A stretch of DNA of 64,000 bases from CAYLNH01 sp964384625 (GTDB lineage: Bacteria > Verrucomicrobiota > Lentisphaeria > JABSQK01): contig CAYLNH010000002.1 in NCBI GenBank assembly GCA_964384625.1, positions 44,050 to 108,049 of the forward strand, given 5' to 3'. Shown in pieces: positions 51,446 to 59,859 of this stretch. Both the position numbers and the translations under genes were made by a program. The notes beneath the pieces were generated by a model that was not told the DNA's origin, did not search any database, and worked only from the letters and a program-made list of their open reading frames with translations. The first letter of the stretch is position 1; every line of letters begins with the position of its first letter.

Positions 51446-52708
51446 ATGACGATGAAACAATTCCTGACAACATTGCTGGGCGTTCTCGCGGCGGCGGTCG
51501 GCGGCGGCGAGCCGTATATGGTGGTGGCCGAGACCGCCGGGCTCTTTGCCGGCACAAAGCAGCGCGTTCTTTTGCGGCAGGGCGAGATCGTCAACGGCGA
51601 GGAGCACGCCTGGAACAAGGAGTCCTTGCGGGTGAAGTACCGCGGCAAGGAGTTCCTGGCGCCCCGGAAGAGCTTTGGTTCCCGCCGGGAAACGCTGCTC
51701 CGCCTCGACCGCGAACGAGCCGAACTCGAGGCCGACATCAAGGGGATCAACAAGCAATTGGCAGCCTACGAGGAGCAGCGGCTCAAACTCGTCGATGCCG
51801 TTCTGCACATGGAGCACAACACAGCTCTGGCCTACAAAGCCAGGTCCGGCGGGGTCCAGGTCAAGAACCGGGGGGTCCGTCTGGGGAACACCGGGGCCAA
51901 GGGCAAACTGATCTACGTGGTCACCGAGAAGAAAGCAGCGAAATCCGTCAAAGGCTGGCACCGGGAAATCGAGGAGATCGACGCGAAGGTCGCCGGCCTG
52001 GAGGCGGAGCGTCTGGCGGCGGTAACCCGCGTCCATCAGGCGCACCGGGAGCGCCTTGAGACCGCCGCCCGCTTTGCCCGCTATGCCGAGAACCCCCGCA
52101 CCTATCTGCTGGAACCGTATCGGGCCGACCGCAAGACCCAGATGACCCGCAAGGGCGTCGCGCCGGAAGCACTGGAAGAAGGCGATTGGGTGTGGGCCCA
52201 GCTGCACCCCGGCAACGCCGCGACGCTGTTGATCCGCTACCGGCAGAAGGCGTATCTGGCCGCCCGCGAAAACTTCACGGCGTGGACTGAGGTCGAAGCC
52301 GGGTTTCTGAAAGAGACCGTGGAGCTGGAGGACAAAGCCCGCCGACTCGAGCGCCGAGTCAAGGTCATCGCCGAGCAACTCAAACTCTATCCGCCGTTGC
52401 TGAAGGACCTGCGCTACCGCAGTAACACCAGGAAGTCCTACGTCTACATCCCGGAAATCCAGGTGCGGCCCGGTTCCAACGGCATGACCGGCATCGAACT
52501 GCCGCAGCAGCCGAATGTCATCTATGCGCAGATCATCGAGGTGGCCCAGAAGGTCCTGCCCCAATGGCGGCGGGAGTTGGAGGACCTCGCCGTTGAACGG
52601 CGCAAAGCAATGAAAACACTCAAGCTTCTGCGGGAACAACAGGAAGCGCTGGACGAACGCCGGAAGCACGCACAAGCCGGCCTGGACCGGTTCCGGAAGA
52701 ACGAATGA
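51446..52708 (+). CDS. Secreted coiled-coil protein, hypothetical
   Basis: This protein of about 420 residues starts at ATG 51446 (another ATG is two codons on). It has a probable signal peptide (FLTTLLGVLAAAVGGGEP). Two small SH3-like beta regions (AGTKQRVLLRQGEIVNGEEH and GDWVWAQLHPGNAATLLIRY) alternate with two coiled coils (RETLLRLDRERAELEADIKG; VELEDKARRLERRVKVIAEQ). The C-terminus is a third charged helix. The layout resembles periplasmic amidase activators or septal factors in a general way, but no family was recognised. Its stop overlaps the ATG of the pseudouridine synthase gene. Confidence 0.65.
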   Translation: MTMKQFLTTLLGVLAAAVGGGEPYMVVAETAGLFAGTKQRVLLRQGEIVNGEEHAWNKESLRVKYRGKEFLAPRKSFGSRRETLLRLDRERAELEADIKGINKQLAAYEEQRLKLVDAVLHMEHNTALAYKARSGGVQVKNRGVRLGNTGAKGKLIYVVTEKKAAKSVKGWHREIEEIDAKVAGLEAERLAAVTRVHQAHRERLETAARFARYAENPRTYLLEPYRADRKTQMTRKGVAPEALEEGDWVWAQLHPGNAATLLIRYRQKAYLAARENFTAWTEVEAGFLKETVELEDKARRLERRVKVIAEQLKLYPPLLKDLRYRSNTRKSYVYIPEIQVRPGSNGMTGIELPQQPNVIYAQIIEVAQKVLPQWRRELEDLAVERRKAMKTLKLLREQQEALDERRKHAQAGLDRFRKNE

Positions 52709-53448
52709 CCGACCAGAACCAACCTATGCCGCTGGCCAAATTCCTCGCCAAAGCCGGCGTTGCCTCCCGCCGCGCCAGCGAAAAGCTCATTGCCGCCGGC
52801 GAAGTCGAAGTCAACGGCGTCGTCACCACCGATCTGGCCACCCGGGTCCGGCCGGACGTCGACCGCATCCGCCACCACGGCCGCGACCTGAAGTTCGCGC
52901 CGCACCGCTACTACCTGCTGCACAAACCCAGGGGATACACCTGCTCGAACGACGATGAACACGCCGACAAACTCGCCATCGAACTGGTGCCCGTTCGGCC
53001 CGATGAACACTTGTTCAGCGTCGGTCGGCTCGATCGGGACAGCGAGGGACTCCTGCTCTTCACCAACGACGGCGATCTCGCCCACCGGCTGACCCATCCG
53101 CGGTACGAGATCGACAAAACGTACGTCGTTGACGTGAGGGGCAAGCCGACCCCTGAGGACCTCCAACAGATGTGCCGGGGCATTCAGGACGACGGCGATC
53201 TGTTGATCGCGAAATCGGCTCGGCTGCTGCGTTGGGATGGGCGCCGCGCGCGCCTGGAAATCGTTGTGGCAGAAGGAAAGAAACACGAGATCCGCCGTTT
53301 GTGTCGCCGTATCGGCCATTTCGTCAAGGTCCTCCGGCGCACGCGCCTGGGGCCCCTCGAACTCGGAGAGTACAAACCTGAGCTCTGCCGGGAACTGACG
53401 GCCGAGGAGCTGCAACGACTGCGACGGGCAACGGGTCTGGCGAAGTAG
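52705..53448 (+). CDS. Pseudouridine synthase, RsuA/RluB/RluE family
   Basis: This 247-residue RNA-modifying enzyme has an N-terminal S4 RNA-binding domain (PLAKFLAKAGVASRRASEKL). A PseudoU_synth_2 catalytic domain follows, with the catalytic Asp in FSVGRLDRDSEGLLLFTNDG and KPRGYTCSNDDEHADK before it. The C-terminal block EGKKHEIRRLCRRIGHFV ... LRRTRLGPLELGEYKPELCR is typical of RluB/RsuA-type enzymes that modify rRNA. The 4-bp overlap with the upstream gene indicates co-translation. Whether 16S or 23S rRNA is the target cannot be read from the sequence. Confidence 0.92.
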   Translation: MTDQNQPMPLAKFLAKAGVASRRASEKLIAAGEVEVNGVVTTDLATRVRPDVDRIRHHGRDLKFAPHRYYLLHKPRGYTCSNDDEHADKLAIELVPVRPDEHLFSVGRLDRDSEGLLLFTNDGDLAHRLTHPRYEIDKTYVVDVRGKPTPEDLQQMCRGIQDDGDLLIAKSARLLRWDGRRARLEIVVAEGKKHEIRRLCRRIGHFVKVLRRTRLGPLELGEYKPELCRELTAEELQRLRRATGLAK

Positions 53449-53719
53449 CTCCACTTCCCGTGAGAAGCCTCCATCGAAACGTTCGCCTCAGGATCGCCTG
53501 CGTCTCACTTGGTTCGCCTCGATGTGCCCCATTCTGCTTACAGAATGAGCATCCATGTTGGAGTTGCCGCATAAACCGGCCGGAGGCATTTCCAGAGGCA
53601 CCGAAGCATACCCTGGTAAACCCATTCACCCATCGCTTTCGGGGACCAAGGTTGATGCGGACCGGGCGCATGTCAGTTCTGTCGGCATTTGCTGTCGGCA
53701 ATCGGTTCGACCCGCCGCC

Positions 53720-53813
53720 CCAGGTGGTTTATCCGCCTGGTCAAGAAGCTCAGTCATGGGACAGCCTTCCCCTTCCCTGATGAACTCATTCACCGGGCCG
53801 GCAAGCGACCCGT
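53720..53813 (+). repeat. Dispersed repeat C, copy 2
   Basis: It aligns with 33446-33568 through CCAGGTGGTTTATCCG, GAAGCTCAGTCA and TGATGAACTCATTCACCGGG. It lacks the middle segment of copy 1. Confidence 0.75.
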
Positions 53814-53886
53814 GGTCTTGAGAATCGAAAACAGCATGCCGCCGACAAAAGCCCTGCGGACCGTCTCGGACAGTCTGCTTCCGAGC

Positions 53887-54063
53887 GTGGCCGCGGATCG
53901 TCTCGACCGCGCACTGCCGTCGAGCGTTCCGTTCGTGGCCGCGGATCGTCTCGACCGCGTACTGCCGTCGAGCGTTCTGTTCGTGGCCGCGGATCGTCTC
54001 GACCGCGCACTGCCGTCGAGCGTTCTGTTCGTGGCCGCGGTCGTCTCGACCGCGCATTCTCGG
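53887..54063. repeat. 48-bp tandem repeat, about 3.6 copies
   Basis: Three full 48-bp units beginning GTGGCCGCGGATCGTCTCGA differ from each other at only one or two positions, and a fourth is partial with one base deleted. Because 48 is divisible by 3, several frames stay open across the array. That explains apparent open frames without a gene being present. Confidence 0.95.
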
Positions 54064-54210
54064 CATTGGTGAGTGGCATCAGAACAACATGCGCCGACAA
54101 GCCGACCGATGGCTGGACCGGCAACGCATATCACGCTATTGTGCGATCCCTGCCGCGGTGCGGGAGAATGATCAATGGGACTGATATGCGCCCGATGTGG
54201 ACCTCCCCCC

Positions 54211-54239
54211 TTGAAAAACCCGGACCGAATGGCTATAGT
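54211..54239 (+). promoter_or_regulatory. Sigma70-type promoter for the small membrane-protein gene
   Basis: TTGAAA at 54211-54216 and TATAGT at 54234-54239 are separated by 17 bp. The predicted transcript would begin near 54246, leaving AAAGGA (54255-54260) as ribosome-binding site for TTG at 54270. Confidence 0.55.
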
Positions 54240-54269
54240 AACTTTATAACAGCGAAAGGATGCCGCGGG

Positions 54270-54671
54270 TTGTTCACCACACTGGCAATTGGGGCCGGAA
54301 CGTTGGGCGGCGCCCTCATCGTCAGCAAGACCATGTACGTGCGTACGATGCGGAAGCTGGCGCCGGAAGGGCGGGCCAAGGTGCTTGCGATTTTGCATCG
54401 GTTCCGGCTGTTCGAGGCGTTTCCGGTGATTCTGCTGATCACCTATTTCGTCACCAAGGCGGTCTATCCGGACTATCGTCTGCTCGTCATCTTCCTGTCG
54501 TGGGCGGCCTACAACGTGTATTTGCTGTTCAAGATGCGCTGGGTGATGGCGGCATTTCGGCGGGCGAAGGTCTCCCTTGATTTCCAGGTGGGGTATGTGT
54601 TTGCGGGGATGGTGGCGTATTCCGGTCTGGTATCGAGCCTGCTCGTCCTCTATCAGGGCGGTCACCTGTAA
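54270..54671 (+). CDS. Small integral membrane protein, hypothetical
   Basis: This protein of about 133 residues is read from TTG at 54270. That start is supported by AAAGGA nine bases upstream and a good promoter before it; the open frame continues upstream only into non-coding sequence. Four membrane helices are visible: TTLAIGAGTLGGALIVS, FPVILLITYFVTKAVYPDY, LLVIFLSWAAYNVYLLF and YVFAGMVAYSGLVSSLLVLY. Basic loops (RTMRKLAPEGRAK, AAFRRAKVS) indicate a cytoplasmic side. The family was not recognised. The Nudix gene follows after 42 bp. Confidence 0.62.
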   Translation: MFTTLAIGAGTLGGALIVSKTMYVRTMRKLAPEGRAKVLAILHRFRLFEAFPVILLITYFVTKAVYPDYRLLVIFLSWAAYNVYLLFKMRWVMAAFRRAKVSLDFQVGYVFAGMVAYSGLVSSLLVLYQGGHL

Positions 54672-54713
54672 CGCGCCTTCCCTTTCCCGACGGGCCGCGT
54701 ATAGTCAGTTGCC

Positions 54714-55217
54714 ATGAAACCCCTGCTTGACTTCTGCTGGCGGCTCGGCCTGCGCTTCGTCTATCCGTTGGCGCGGCTGTACTGGTTCTGGTTGCGGCCG
54801 GATGTTCGGGGGACGTATGTCTTTGTCTGGTGCAACGGCCGGGCGCTTTTGACCCGGAATTCCTATCGGCGCGGCCTGGTTGCTCCCGGCGGCATGGTAC
54901 GTCGGGGCGAGGAGCCGTTGCGGGCGGCCGTCCGGGAACTGGCTGAGGAAACCGGCATTGCCGTCGAGGCCGGGCAATTGAAGCCGCTCGGCGAGGCGCC
55001 GAAGCGACGGTCCAACGGCTACGGTACGGCCGAGATGTTCGAGGTGGTTCTCGGGGTGGCGCCGCCGGTGGCGATCGACAACCGCGAAGTGGTCTGGGCC
55101 GGGTTCATGCGGCCGGAGGAGGCGTTGGCCGAAGACCTTGACTTCGTCACGCAGGTCTACCTGGAAGGAGTCCTCCGGACAGGACCTCCCGGCCCGATTG
55201 ATTCACAAACTGCGTGA
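54714..55217 (+). CDS. Nudix hydrolase
   Basis: This 167-residue protein has a complete Nudix box, GGMVRRGEEPLRAAVRELAE continuing ETGI near residues 62-85. The box binds the metal used to cleave nucleoside diphosphates linked to another group. A hydrophobic N-terminus (FCWRLGLRFVYPLARLYWFW) may attach it to the membrane, which is uncommon for the family. The substrate is unknown. A TATAGT element at 54700-54705 lies so close to the ATG that a leaderless transcript is possible. Otherwise it would be read from the promoter of the preceding gene. Confidence 0.85.
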   Translation: MKPLLDFCWRLGLRFVYPLARLYWFWLRPDVRGTYVFVWCNGRALLTRNSYRRGLVAPGGMVRRGEEPLRAAVRELAEETGIAVEAGQLKPLGEAPKRRSNGYGTAEMFEVVLGVAPPVAIDNREVVWAGFMRPEEALAEDLDFVTQVYLEGVLRTGPPGPIDSQTA

Positions 55218-55950
55218 CCGCCTGTCCCCCGTTGCGGCGGAGCCGTCAGTAAGCGCCGCGTGAGTTCCGCGATGAGCGGCGTCGCCGCAACGCGGGGCTA
55301 CGCTGCTCCACGTGACGACGAGATCAAGTGCTTGGAGTTGTTCGCCGGTTGCCGGCGTCTGGATATGTTTCAAGAGCGGCGTTGGCTGGACGGCTTGAGA
55401 TTGCCTGCAATGACAGTCCACAGCAGAAGGCCTCTGAACTACTCAAGCTACACCCCGCGCGAAACGATCCCCCCGGCTGTGCCGGGGAGTGTCAGCCTCC
55501 CTTCAGTTTTGCTTTCGCCACGACTCCCCCGCCCTTTGCTCCGGAATTGGCAAACATTTTGCCAATTCCGGAGCAAAGGGCGGGGGTTCTGGTGTGCCGG
55601 CTGAACTGAAGGGGGTGCAGCCACTCCCCAAGCTGAGCTTGGGGCTTCTTCTCGGAAAGCAGAAACACGATCCTGCACCCGTTTCACGGCGGGTGCAGCT
55701 ACTCCCCAGGCTGAGCTTGGGGCTTCTTCTCGGAGAGCAGGAACCCGATCCCACACCCTTTTTGCAGCCCGTGCAGCTCCTCTCAGAGCTCGGCAGTCTC
55801 ACGGGCTCTTATCCAACCGTGACTCCTCAATGTCGCAAGAACGGGACAAGCTTGTCCCGATCGCCGGGAAGCATTCCGGCTTCTGAGGTCAGAATTGCGT
55901 TTGGCACTGCCTCTGCTCCTTGATTATCACGCAACCGAGGAGAAGGAATC
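55218..55950. repeat. Intergenic region dominated by dispersed repeat B, copy 2
   Basis: The stretch at about 55445-55795 is a minus-oriented copy of repeat B. It includes a long hairpin (TGCTCCGGAATTGGCAAA against TTTGCCAATTCCGGAGCA, about 55539-55578). It also has two tandem subunits containing CCAAGCTGAGCTTGGGG or its variant and GCTTCTTCTCGGA. An 18-bp perfect palindrome CGGGACAAGCTTGTCCCG lies at 55842-55859. No gene is supported. Confidence 0.8.
55901..55929 (+). promoter_or_regulatory. Candidate sigma70-type promoter for the ferritin-like triplet
   Basis: TTGGCA at 55901-55906 and TTATCA at 55924-55929 are separated by 17 bp. The first ferritin-like gene starts 21 bases further on with GGAGAAGGA as ribosome-binding site. 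Confidence 0.45.
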
Positions 55951-56439
55951 ATGCCCAGCCAACCACAAACACTGCTTCTGGTCCGCCACCAACAGGCAGT
56001 TGCCCGGCTCTACGGCGTGCTTACCGACCAGCTCCCGCGAACCGCCGATATCTGGCGGCGCCTGCAGGCCGAAAGCCTGTGCCAGGCGTCGCGCCTGAAC
56101 GCGCTCGCCAACGACATCGAGGCGGGTCGGGAAGAGCTTGACGCCGGCCACGTTGGTGCCGCACTGCAGAAATCGACAGCCTCCATCGAGGCCCAGACCA
56201 AGCTCTGGTTTATCACCGGAGTGACGCCGCGCGCAGCTCTGCAGTATGCCTGGGGCATGGAGAACTCTTTTCTCGAGCAACGACTGTTCGCGACCCGGGA
56301 CGGAGACTCCGTCCTGGTCCGGCAGTTGTTGGACTCACTGCAACAGAACACCCGCAACCACATGGCCCGGTTGGCACATGCCGCCGACCGCGCCGCGCAC
56401 GGTTGGCTGCGCGAGATCATGGCGCGCATTGCCGGCTGA
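55951..56439 (+). CDS. Ferritin-like four-helix protein, degenerate metal site (1 of 3)
   Basis: This 162-residue helical protein is the first of three tandem paralogues. It aligns with the third copy (57011-57508) from LLLVRHQQAVARLYGVL onward. The metal-binding positions are largely lost: the first Glu (RHEHA in copy 3) is Gln here, and the EExxH block appears as AESLCQAS. One Glu in the later helix is kept (GMENSFLEQRLF). A ferroxidase reaction is therefore unlikely; it may be structural or regulatory. A good ribosome-binding site precedes ATG 55951, and 32 bp separate it from copy 2. Confidence 0.68.
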   Translation: MPSQPQTLLLVRHQQAVARLYGVLTDQLPRTADIWRRLQAESLCQASRLNALANDIEAGREELDAGHVGAALQKSTASIEAQTKLWFITGVTPRAALQYAWGMENSFLEQRLFATRDGDSVLVRQLLDSLQQNTRNHMARLAHAADRAAHGWLREIMARIAG

Positions 56440-56471
56440 GCCCGGCCTGCAACCGGCCCTGGGAGGTAGAA

Positions 56472-56996
56472 ATGAAACGGCAAGTAAGAGACATCAGCTT
56501 TCTGACGCTGCTGCAGCGGCATGAACGGGCCCTGGCCCGGTTGTATCGCATGGTGGCAGAGACGCAAACCGAGGGGGCCGCGTTGTGGCGGCAGTTGTGT
56601 GCGGCCCGCGCCGAGCACGCCGCCAGACTGGGGGAACTGGCTCAGGCGGTACGTTCCGGCAAAGCGACGCTGGCCGGCAAACGCTTCCCGATTCGCGAAC
56701 TCAACGTGTCGCTCGCTGCGCTGGAAGCCCGCATCCAGTCCTGGAAACACTGGGGCGTTCCCCGCCGGGAAGCCCTGGAATACGCCGGGATGCTGCAGGA
56801 GCACCTGCTGCGCAGTGACTTCTACCTGCCGTATTACGGTGACTCCAAAGAGCTCGCCAAGACCTTAAGTTCGTTCTGGTTCGACACGGAAGAAGACGAT
56901 CACCAATTGCGCGAAATCGCCCGCGAGAAGCATGCCGGCTGGTGGCATCGCATTCTGAACCGAGTCGCTCGCATCGCCGCCCTGCAACTATTCTAA
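56472..56996 (+). CDS. Ferritin-like four-helix protein, degenerate metal site (2 of 3)
   Basis: This 174-residue paralogue starts at ATG 56472 with GGGAGG upstream. The first helix keeps the Glu (RHERALARLY), but the EExxH block reads CAARAEHAARLG, so both Glu ligands are replaced while the His remains. EALEYAGMLQEHLLRSDF corresponds to the second Glu/His helix of copy 3. The C-terminus has an amphipathic Trp/Arg-rich end (HAGWWHRILNRVARIAALQL) that could touch membranes. Gene order and spacing suggest co-expression of all three copies, possibly forming a hetero-oligomer. Confidence 0.68.
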   Translation: MKRQVRDISFLTLLQRHERALARLYRMVAETQTEGAALWRQLCAARAEHAARLGELAQAVRSGKATLAGKRFPIRELNVSLAALEARIQSWKHWGVPRREALEYAGMLQEHLLRSDFYLPYYGDSKELAKTLSSFWFDTEEDDHQLREIAREKHAGWWHRILNRVARIAALQLF

Positions 56997-57010
56997 CTGG
57001 GAGATGGAAA

Positions 57011-57508
57011 ATGGCTTCTGAACTGGGAGACGCATTGTTCCTGACCATGATGATCCGCCATGAACACGCCCTGGCCGATTTGTACCAGGTCATGGCGGAG
57101 AAACTGCCGAAGACAAAAACCTTCTGGCAGCACATCGCCGCCGAGGAAATCCGCCACGCGGAACTGCTGCAGAACCTCGCCGAGGAAGTCAAACTCGGGC
57201 TCTCGGCGCTGGCGCCGGGGCGCCTCGGCTGCGGCGCGGTCAAGACCTCGCTCGACTTCATCGAACCCAAGACCCGGAGCTGGGCCAACTGGGGCGTCAC
57301 GGCCGAACGCGCCTTCGACGTGGCGCTGTATCTCGAAGGCTCGGTCCTCGAACACCAGGTATTGATGCCGGTCGACGGCGATTCCTGCTTCGCGGTGAGC
57401 GTACTGAACGCGGTGCAGCGGCACACGCGCGAACACGTCATGCGCCTGCGCGAAGCCGCCGAGAAATACAAGCAGAGCTGGTTCCGCCGGCTCTTCTCGC
57501 GAAACTGA
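57011..57508 (+). CDS. Ferritin/rubrerythrin-like protein with intact metal ligands (3 of 3)
   Basis: This 165-residue four-helix protein starts at ATG 57011 after GGGAG. It retains the diiron-type pattern: Glu in IRHEHALADLYQVM, EExxH in FWQHIAAEEIRHAELLQNLA, and Glu/His in the second pair (ALYLEGSVLEHQVL). This supports metal binding of the ferritin/rubrerythrin type, with oxidation or iron/peroxide handling as likely roles. No rubredoxin domain is present. The C-terminus is basic and aromatic (YKQSWFRRLFSRN). It ends the plus-strand cluster; a strong hairpin lies between it and the convergent histidine kinase gene. Confidence 0.75.
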   Translation: MASELGDALFLTMMIRHEHALADLYQVMAEKLPKTKTFWQHIAAEEIRHAELLQNLAEEVKLGLSALAPGRLGCGAVKTSLDFIEPKTRSWANWGVTAERAFDVALYLEGSVLEHQVLMPVDGDSCFAVSVLNAVQRHTREHVMRLREAAEKYKQSWFRRLFSRN

Positions 57509-57535
57509 GATAACGATCGTCCCCGGTCCGGACTG

Positions 57536-57563
57536 CCGCTGCGGCGATACTCCGCCGCAGCGG
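57536..57563. terminator. Hairpin between convergent genes (possible bidirectional terminator)
   Basis: A 10-bp perfect stem CCGCTGCGGC/GCCGCAGCGG with an 8-base loop lies between the ferritin-like triplet and the histidine kinase. There is no T-tract on either strand, so its terminator role is uncertain. Confidence 0.45.
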
Positions 57564-57583
57564 AAAGAATCCTGCCCGCAGAA

Positions 57584-59701
57584 TTACTCACCCCCCTGAT
57601 CAACAACCTGGTTCAACGCGGCCCGCAAGCGCTGGAGGTTCGGCGGTTTGTTCGCCACCACATCGACATGCGGCGGTCGATCGGCATCCTCGTCCATCAG
57701 TCCGGCAAACCCGGTCAGCATGATCACCGGCACCCCCGGCTTCAGTTCCTTGACCTGCGCCGCCAGTTGGATCCCGTTCATGTCCGGCATGGCGTTGTCC
57801 GTGATCAACACGTCGAAGTCCTCGACCGTCAGCAGGGCCAGCGCTTCCGTCGGCTCGGCCGTCGACATGATGCTGTGGCCGTCGGCCGTGAGCAGTTCGC
57901 TGATGACGCGGCGGACGGGCTGCTCGTCGTCGACCAGGAGGATTTGCAGCGGCCGACAGCGGGCTTCCTCCTGCCGGCGGATTTCCTGCGAGTCGCCGGA
58001 CGGCGGCGGCAGGGAAACGGTGATGCGGGTGCCTTCGTTGGGGGAGGATTCGATGTCGATGCTGCCGTTGTGGCGCCGGATGATGCCGTGGACCATCGCC
58101 AGTCCCAGGCCGGTTCCCCGCTTGCCCTTGGTCGTAAAGAATGGTTCCATGCAGCGGTTCCGGGTCTCCTCATCCATGCCTTCGCCGGTATCGGCGACTT
58201 CGATCTCGGCGCCGTCCCCGGCCGGCCGGGTCGTCACGCAGACCATGCCGCCGTGCGGCAGGGCGTCAACGGCGTTGATGATGAGGTTGGTGACGGCCTC
58301 CCGCAGCTGGGAGGGGCTGCCCCAGACGTCCGGCACGGTCCCGAGATCCGGCTGCACGCAGATCGTGGCGCCGGTGGACTGGGCCTGGTCTTTCCACTTC
58401 GGCATGGTCAACTGGATGCACTCTTTAATCAGCGGATTGAGTTCAACCCGCTGGAAGTCATCGGCCTCGTCGCGCTGCCGGTAGAATTCCCGCAGGTGTG
58501 CCACGGTCTGCGCGGCGTCCTCGCCGGCAGTCCGGATCATGTTCAGGTAGTGCGTCAGTTTCTCGCGGTTATCGAGCAGTCCGGGGGTGGTCACCAGCAG
58601 TTCGGTCAGCCCCAGGACGGGCGTCAGCGAGTTGTTGAAGTCGTGGGCGATGCCGCTGGCCATCTGTCCCAAAGCGCGCAGACGCTCCTGCTGCAGCAAC
58701 TGCTGCTGGGCGTCTTCCAGCTCTTCGAGGGCGTCGGACAGCATGTTCTGGCTGTGTTGCGAAAGCTCTTCGGCCTGTTCCCGGCCGGCCCGTTCAACTC
58801 CCAGTTCCTCCTCAGCAACCTGCAAACGCCGACCGACATGGTGGACCTGCTGCTCCAGCCGGTCACGGGCGCGCCGCAGCATCTCCGCACTCTCCTTTTC
58901 CCCGTGAAAAAGCACCTCGTAAGGCCGCGCCAGACCGACTTGGATCAGGGCACGGTAGATCAGGTAGAAGGCGATGATCTGCAGGTAATGGGCCAACAGG
59001 TTGAACACATCGTGCGGTTGTTGCGTCAAGGTGAACATCAGCTCGGAGACCGCCGTAACCGCCATCGACGCCATCATCGGCACCAGGAGGTCCCTGGGCA
59101 GTCGCCGGCGCGCGGCATAGAGCGCCGCAATCGCGCCTGCAAGCAGCAGCGAGATCGTGTATTCAGCGTAGCGCCGGAAGGGCGTGATCGTCATATCCGC
59201 ATTGAAACAGGGGGGCAACTGTTCGCCGAAAGCCAGTGAGAACACGGCGAACACGATCAACGAGAACGCGATCACCACCAGCCATGAACGCAATCGGCGG
59301 TAGAGAAATACCGGTGCGACCAGCAACGACGCGGCCTGCAACCCCCGCGCCGCCAACCAGAGTTGGGCCGCCAGATCGACGCCGAACCCCGGGAAGATGC
59401 CCATGCCCGGTTTCGCCAGCACATACAGACCCTCGAGGATCGCAACGAACAGATGGGCAAAACCAATGAACAGGAGATAGTGGTTGTTGACCACCGAACG
59501 CGTGTTCCAGGCGAGGATGAAGACCGCCGTCGCGACGATCACGCTGAAGGCGCCGGCAATCGTGTGGAACAGAAGAAAATTGTAGAGCGAGAAGAGATAA
59601 AGCCCGACCAGCACGACGATGCAGAAGATCACCCGATGCGACAATCTGACTGTCGCAAACGGGGTGCCTGCCGGTTCTCGGCTCTCATGCGGCTGCGGCA
59701 T
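57584..59701 (-). CDS. Hybrid sensor histidine kinase with MASE3 sensor and receiver domain
   Basis: This protein of about 705 residues starts at ATG 59701, chosen because AGGGGG lies 6 bases upstream; longer in-frame starts exist. A multi-helix MASE3-type membrane sensor occupies about residues 20-250 (YNFLLFHTIAGAFSVIVATA, AWNTRSVVNNHYLLFIGFAH). A coiled coil follows, then the HisKA box MASGIAHDFNNSLTPVLGL with phosphoacceptor His. The ATPase domain has NLIINAVDALPHGG, VADTGEGMDEE and GTGLGLAMVHG. A C-terminal receiver has LLVDDEQPVRRV and the Asp in VLITDNAMPDMNG. No separate output regulator is adjacent. The signal is unknown. Confidence 0.88.
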   Translation of the reverse strand: MPQPHESREPAGTPFATVRLSHRVIFCIVVLVGLYLFSLYNFLLFHTIAGAFSVIVATAVFILAWNTRSVVNNHYLLFIGFAHLFVAILEGLYVLAKPGMGIFPGFGVDLAAQLWLAARGLQAASLLVAPVFLYRRLRSWLVVIAFSLIVFAVFSLAFGEQLPPCFNADMTITPFRRYAEYTISLLLAGAIAALYAARRRLPRDLLVPMMASMAVTAVSELMFTLTQQPHDVFNLLAHYLQIIAFYLIYRALIQVGLARPYEVLFHGEKESAEMLRRARDRLEQQVHHVGRRLQVAEEELGVERAGREQAEELSQHSQNMLSDALEELEDAQQQLLQQERLRALGQMASGIAHDFNNSLTPVLGLTELLVTTPGLLDNREKLTHYLNMIRTAGEDAAQTVAHLREFYRQRDEADDFQRVELNPLIKECIQLTMPKWKDQAQSTGATICVQPDLGTVPDVWGSPSQLREAVTNLIINAVDALPHGGMVCVTTRPAGDGAEIEVADTGEGMDEETRNRCMEPFFTTKGKRGTGLGLAMVHGIIRRHNGSIDIESSPNEGTRITVSLPPPSGDSQEIRRQEEARCRPLQILLVDDEQPVRRVISELLTADGHSIMSTAEPTEALALLTVEDFDVLITDNAMPDMNGIQLAAQVKELKPGVPVIMLTGFAGLMDEDADRPPHVDVVANKPPNLQRLRAALNQVVDQGGE

Positions 59702-59859
59702 CATTGCCCCCTTGGACAACCCTGCGTTCACACATACGAAAAGCTTTATCATACTATACCGTCGCCTGCCTCGAAAACAACTAACCGACACATGCGTACG
59801 CCCTCGTTTGGTAAGTACTCGACCAGCCCCGTCGGCGTTCATCTCCTGTTTCCGGCCTA

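Larger units (their letters stand above)
53449..54269. repeat. Intergenic region with repeat C copy 2 and a 48-bp minisatellite
   Basis: This 821-bp gap has no credible gene. It contains repeat C copy 2 (53720-53813), the 48-bp tandem array (53887-54063) and, at its right end, the promoter for the small membrane-protein gene. Confidence 0.7.

Noticed and set aside
51233..52675. A 609-codon minus-strand frame fused upstream of the small lipoprotein
   Set aside because: The lipoprotein signal peptide at 51232 with its own ribosome-binding site marks the true start; the rest is antisense to the coiled-coil gene at 51446.
53887..54063. CRISPR array
   Set aside because: The 48-bp units are contiguous and almost identical, with no unique spacers and no cas genes.
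53689..54072. A protein with 16-residue repeats
   Set aside because: The open frame follows from a repeat period divisible by three; there is no ribosome-binding site or conserved start, and it overlaps repeat C.
54066..54269. An N-terminal extension of the small membrane protein to an ATG at 54066
   Set aside because: The promoter at 54211-54239 and the ribosome-binding site at 54255 place the start at TTG 54270; the upstream residues are non-hydrophobic and look random.
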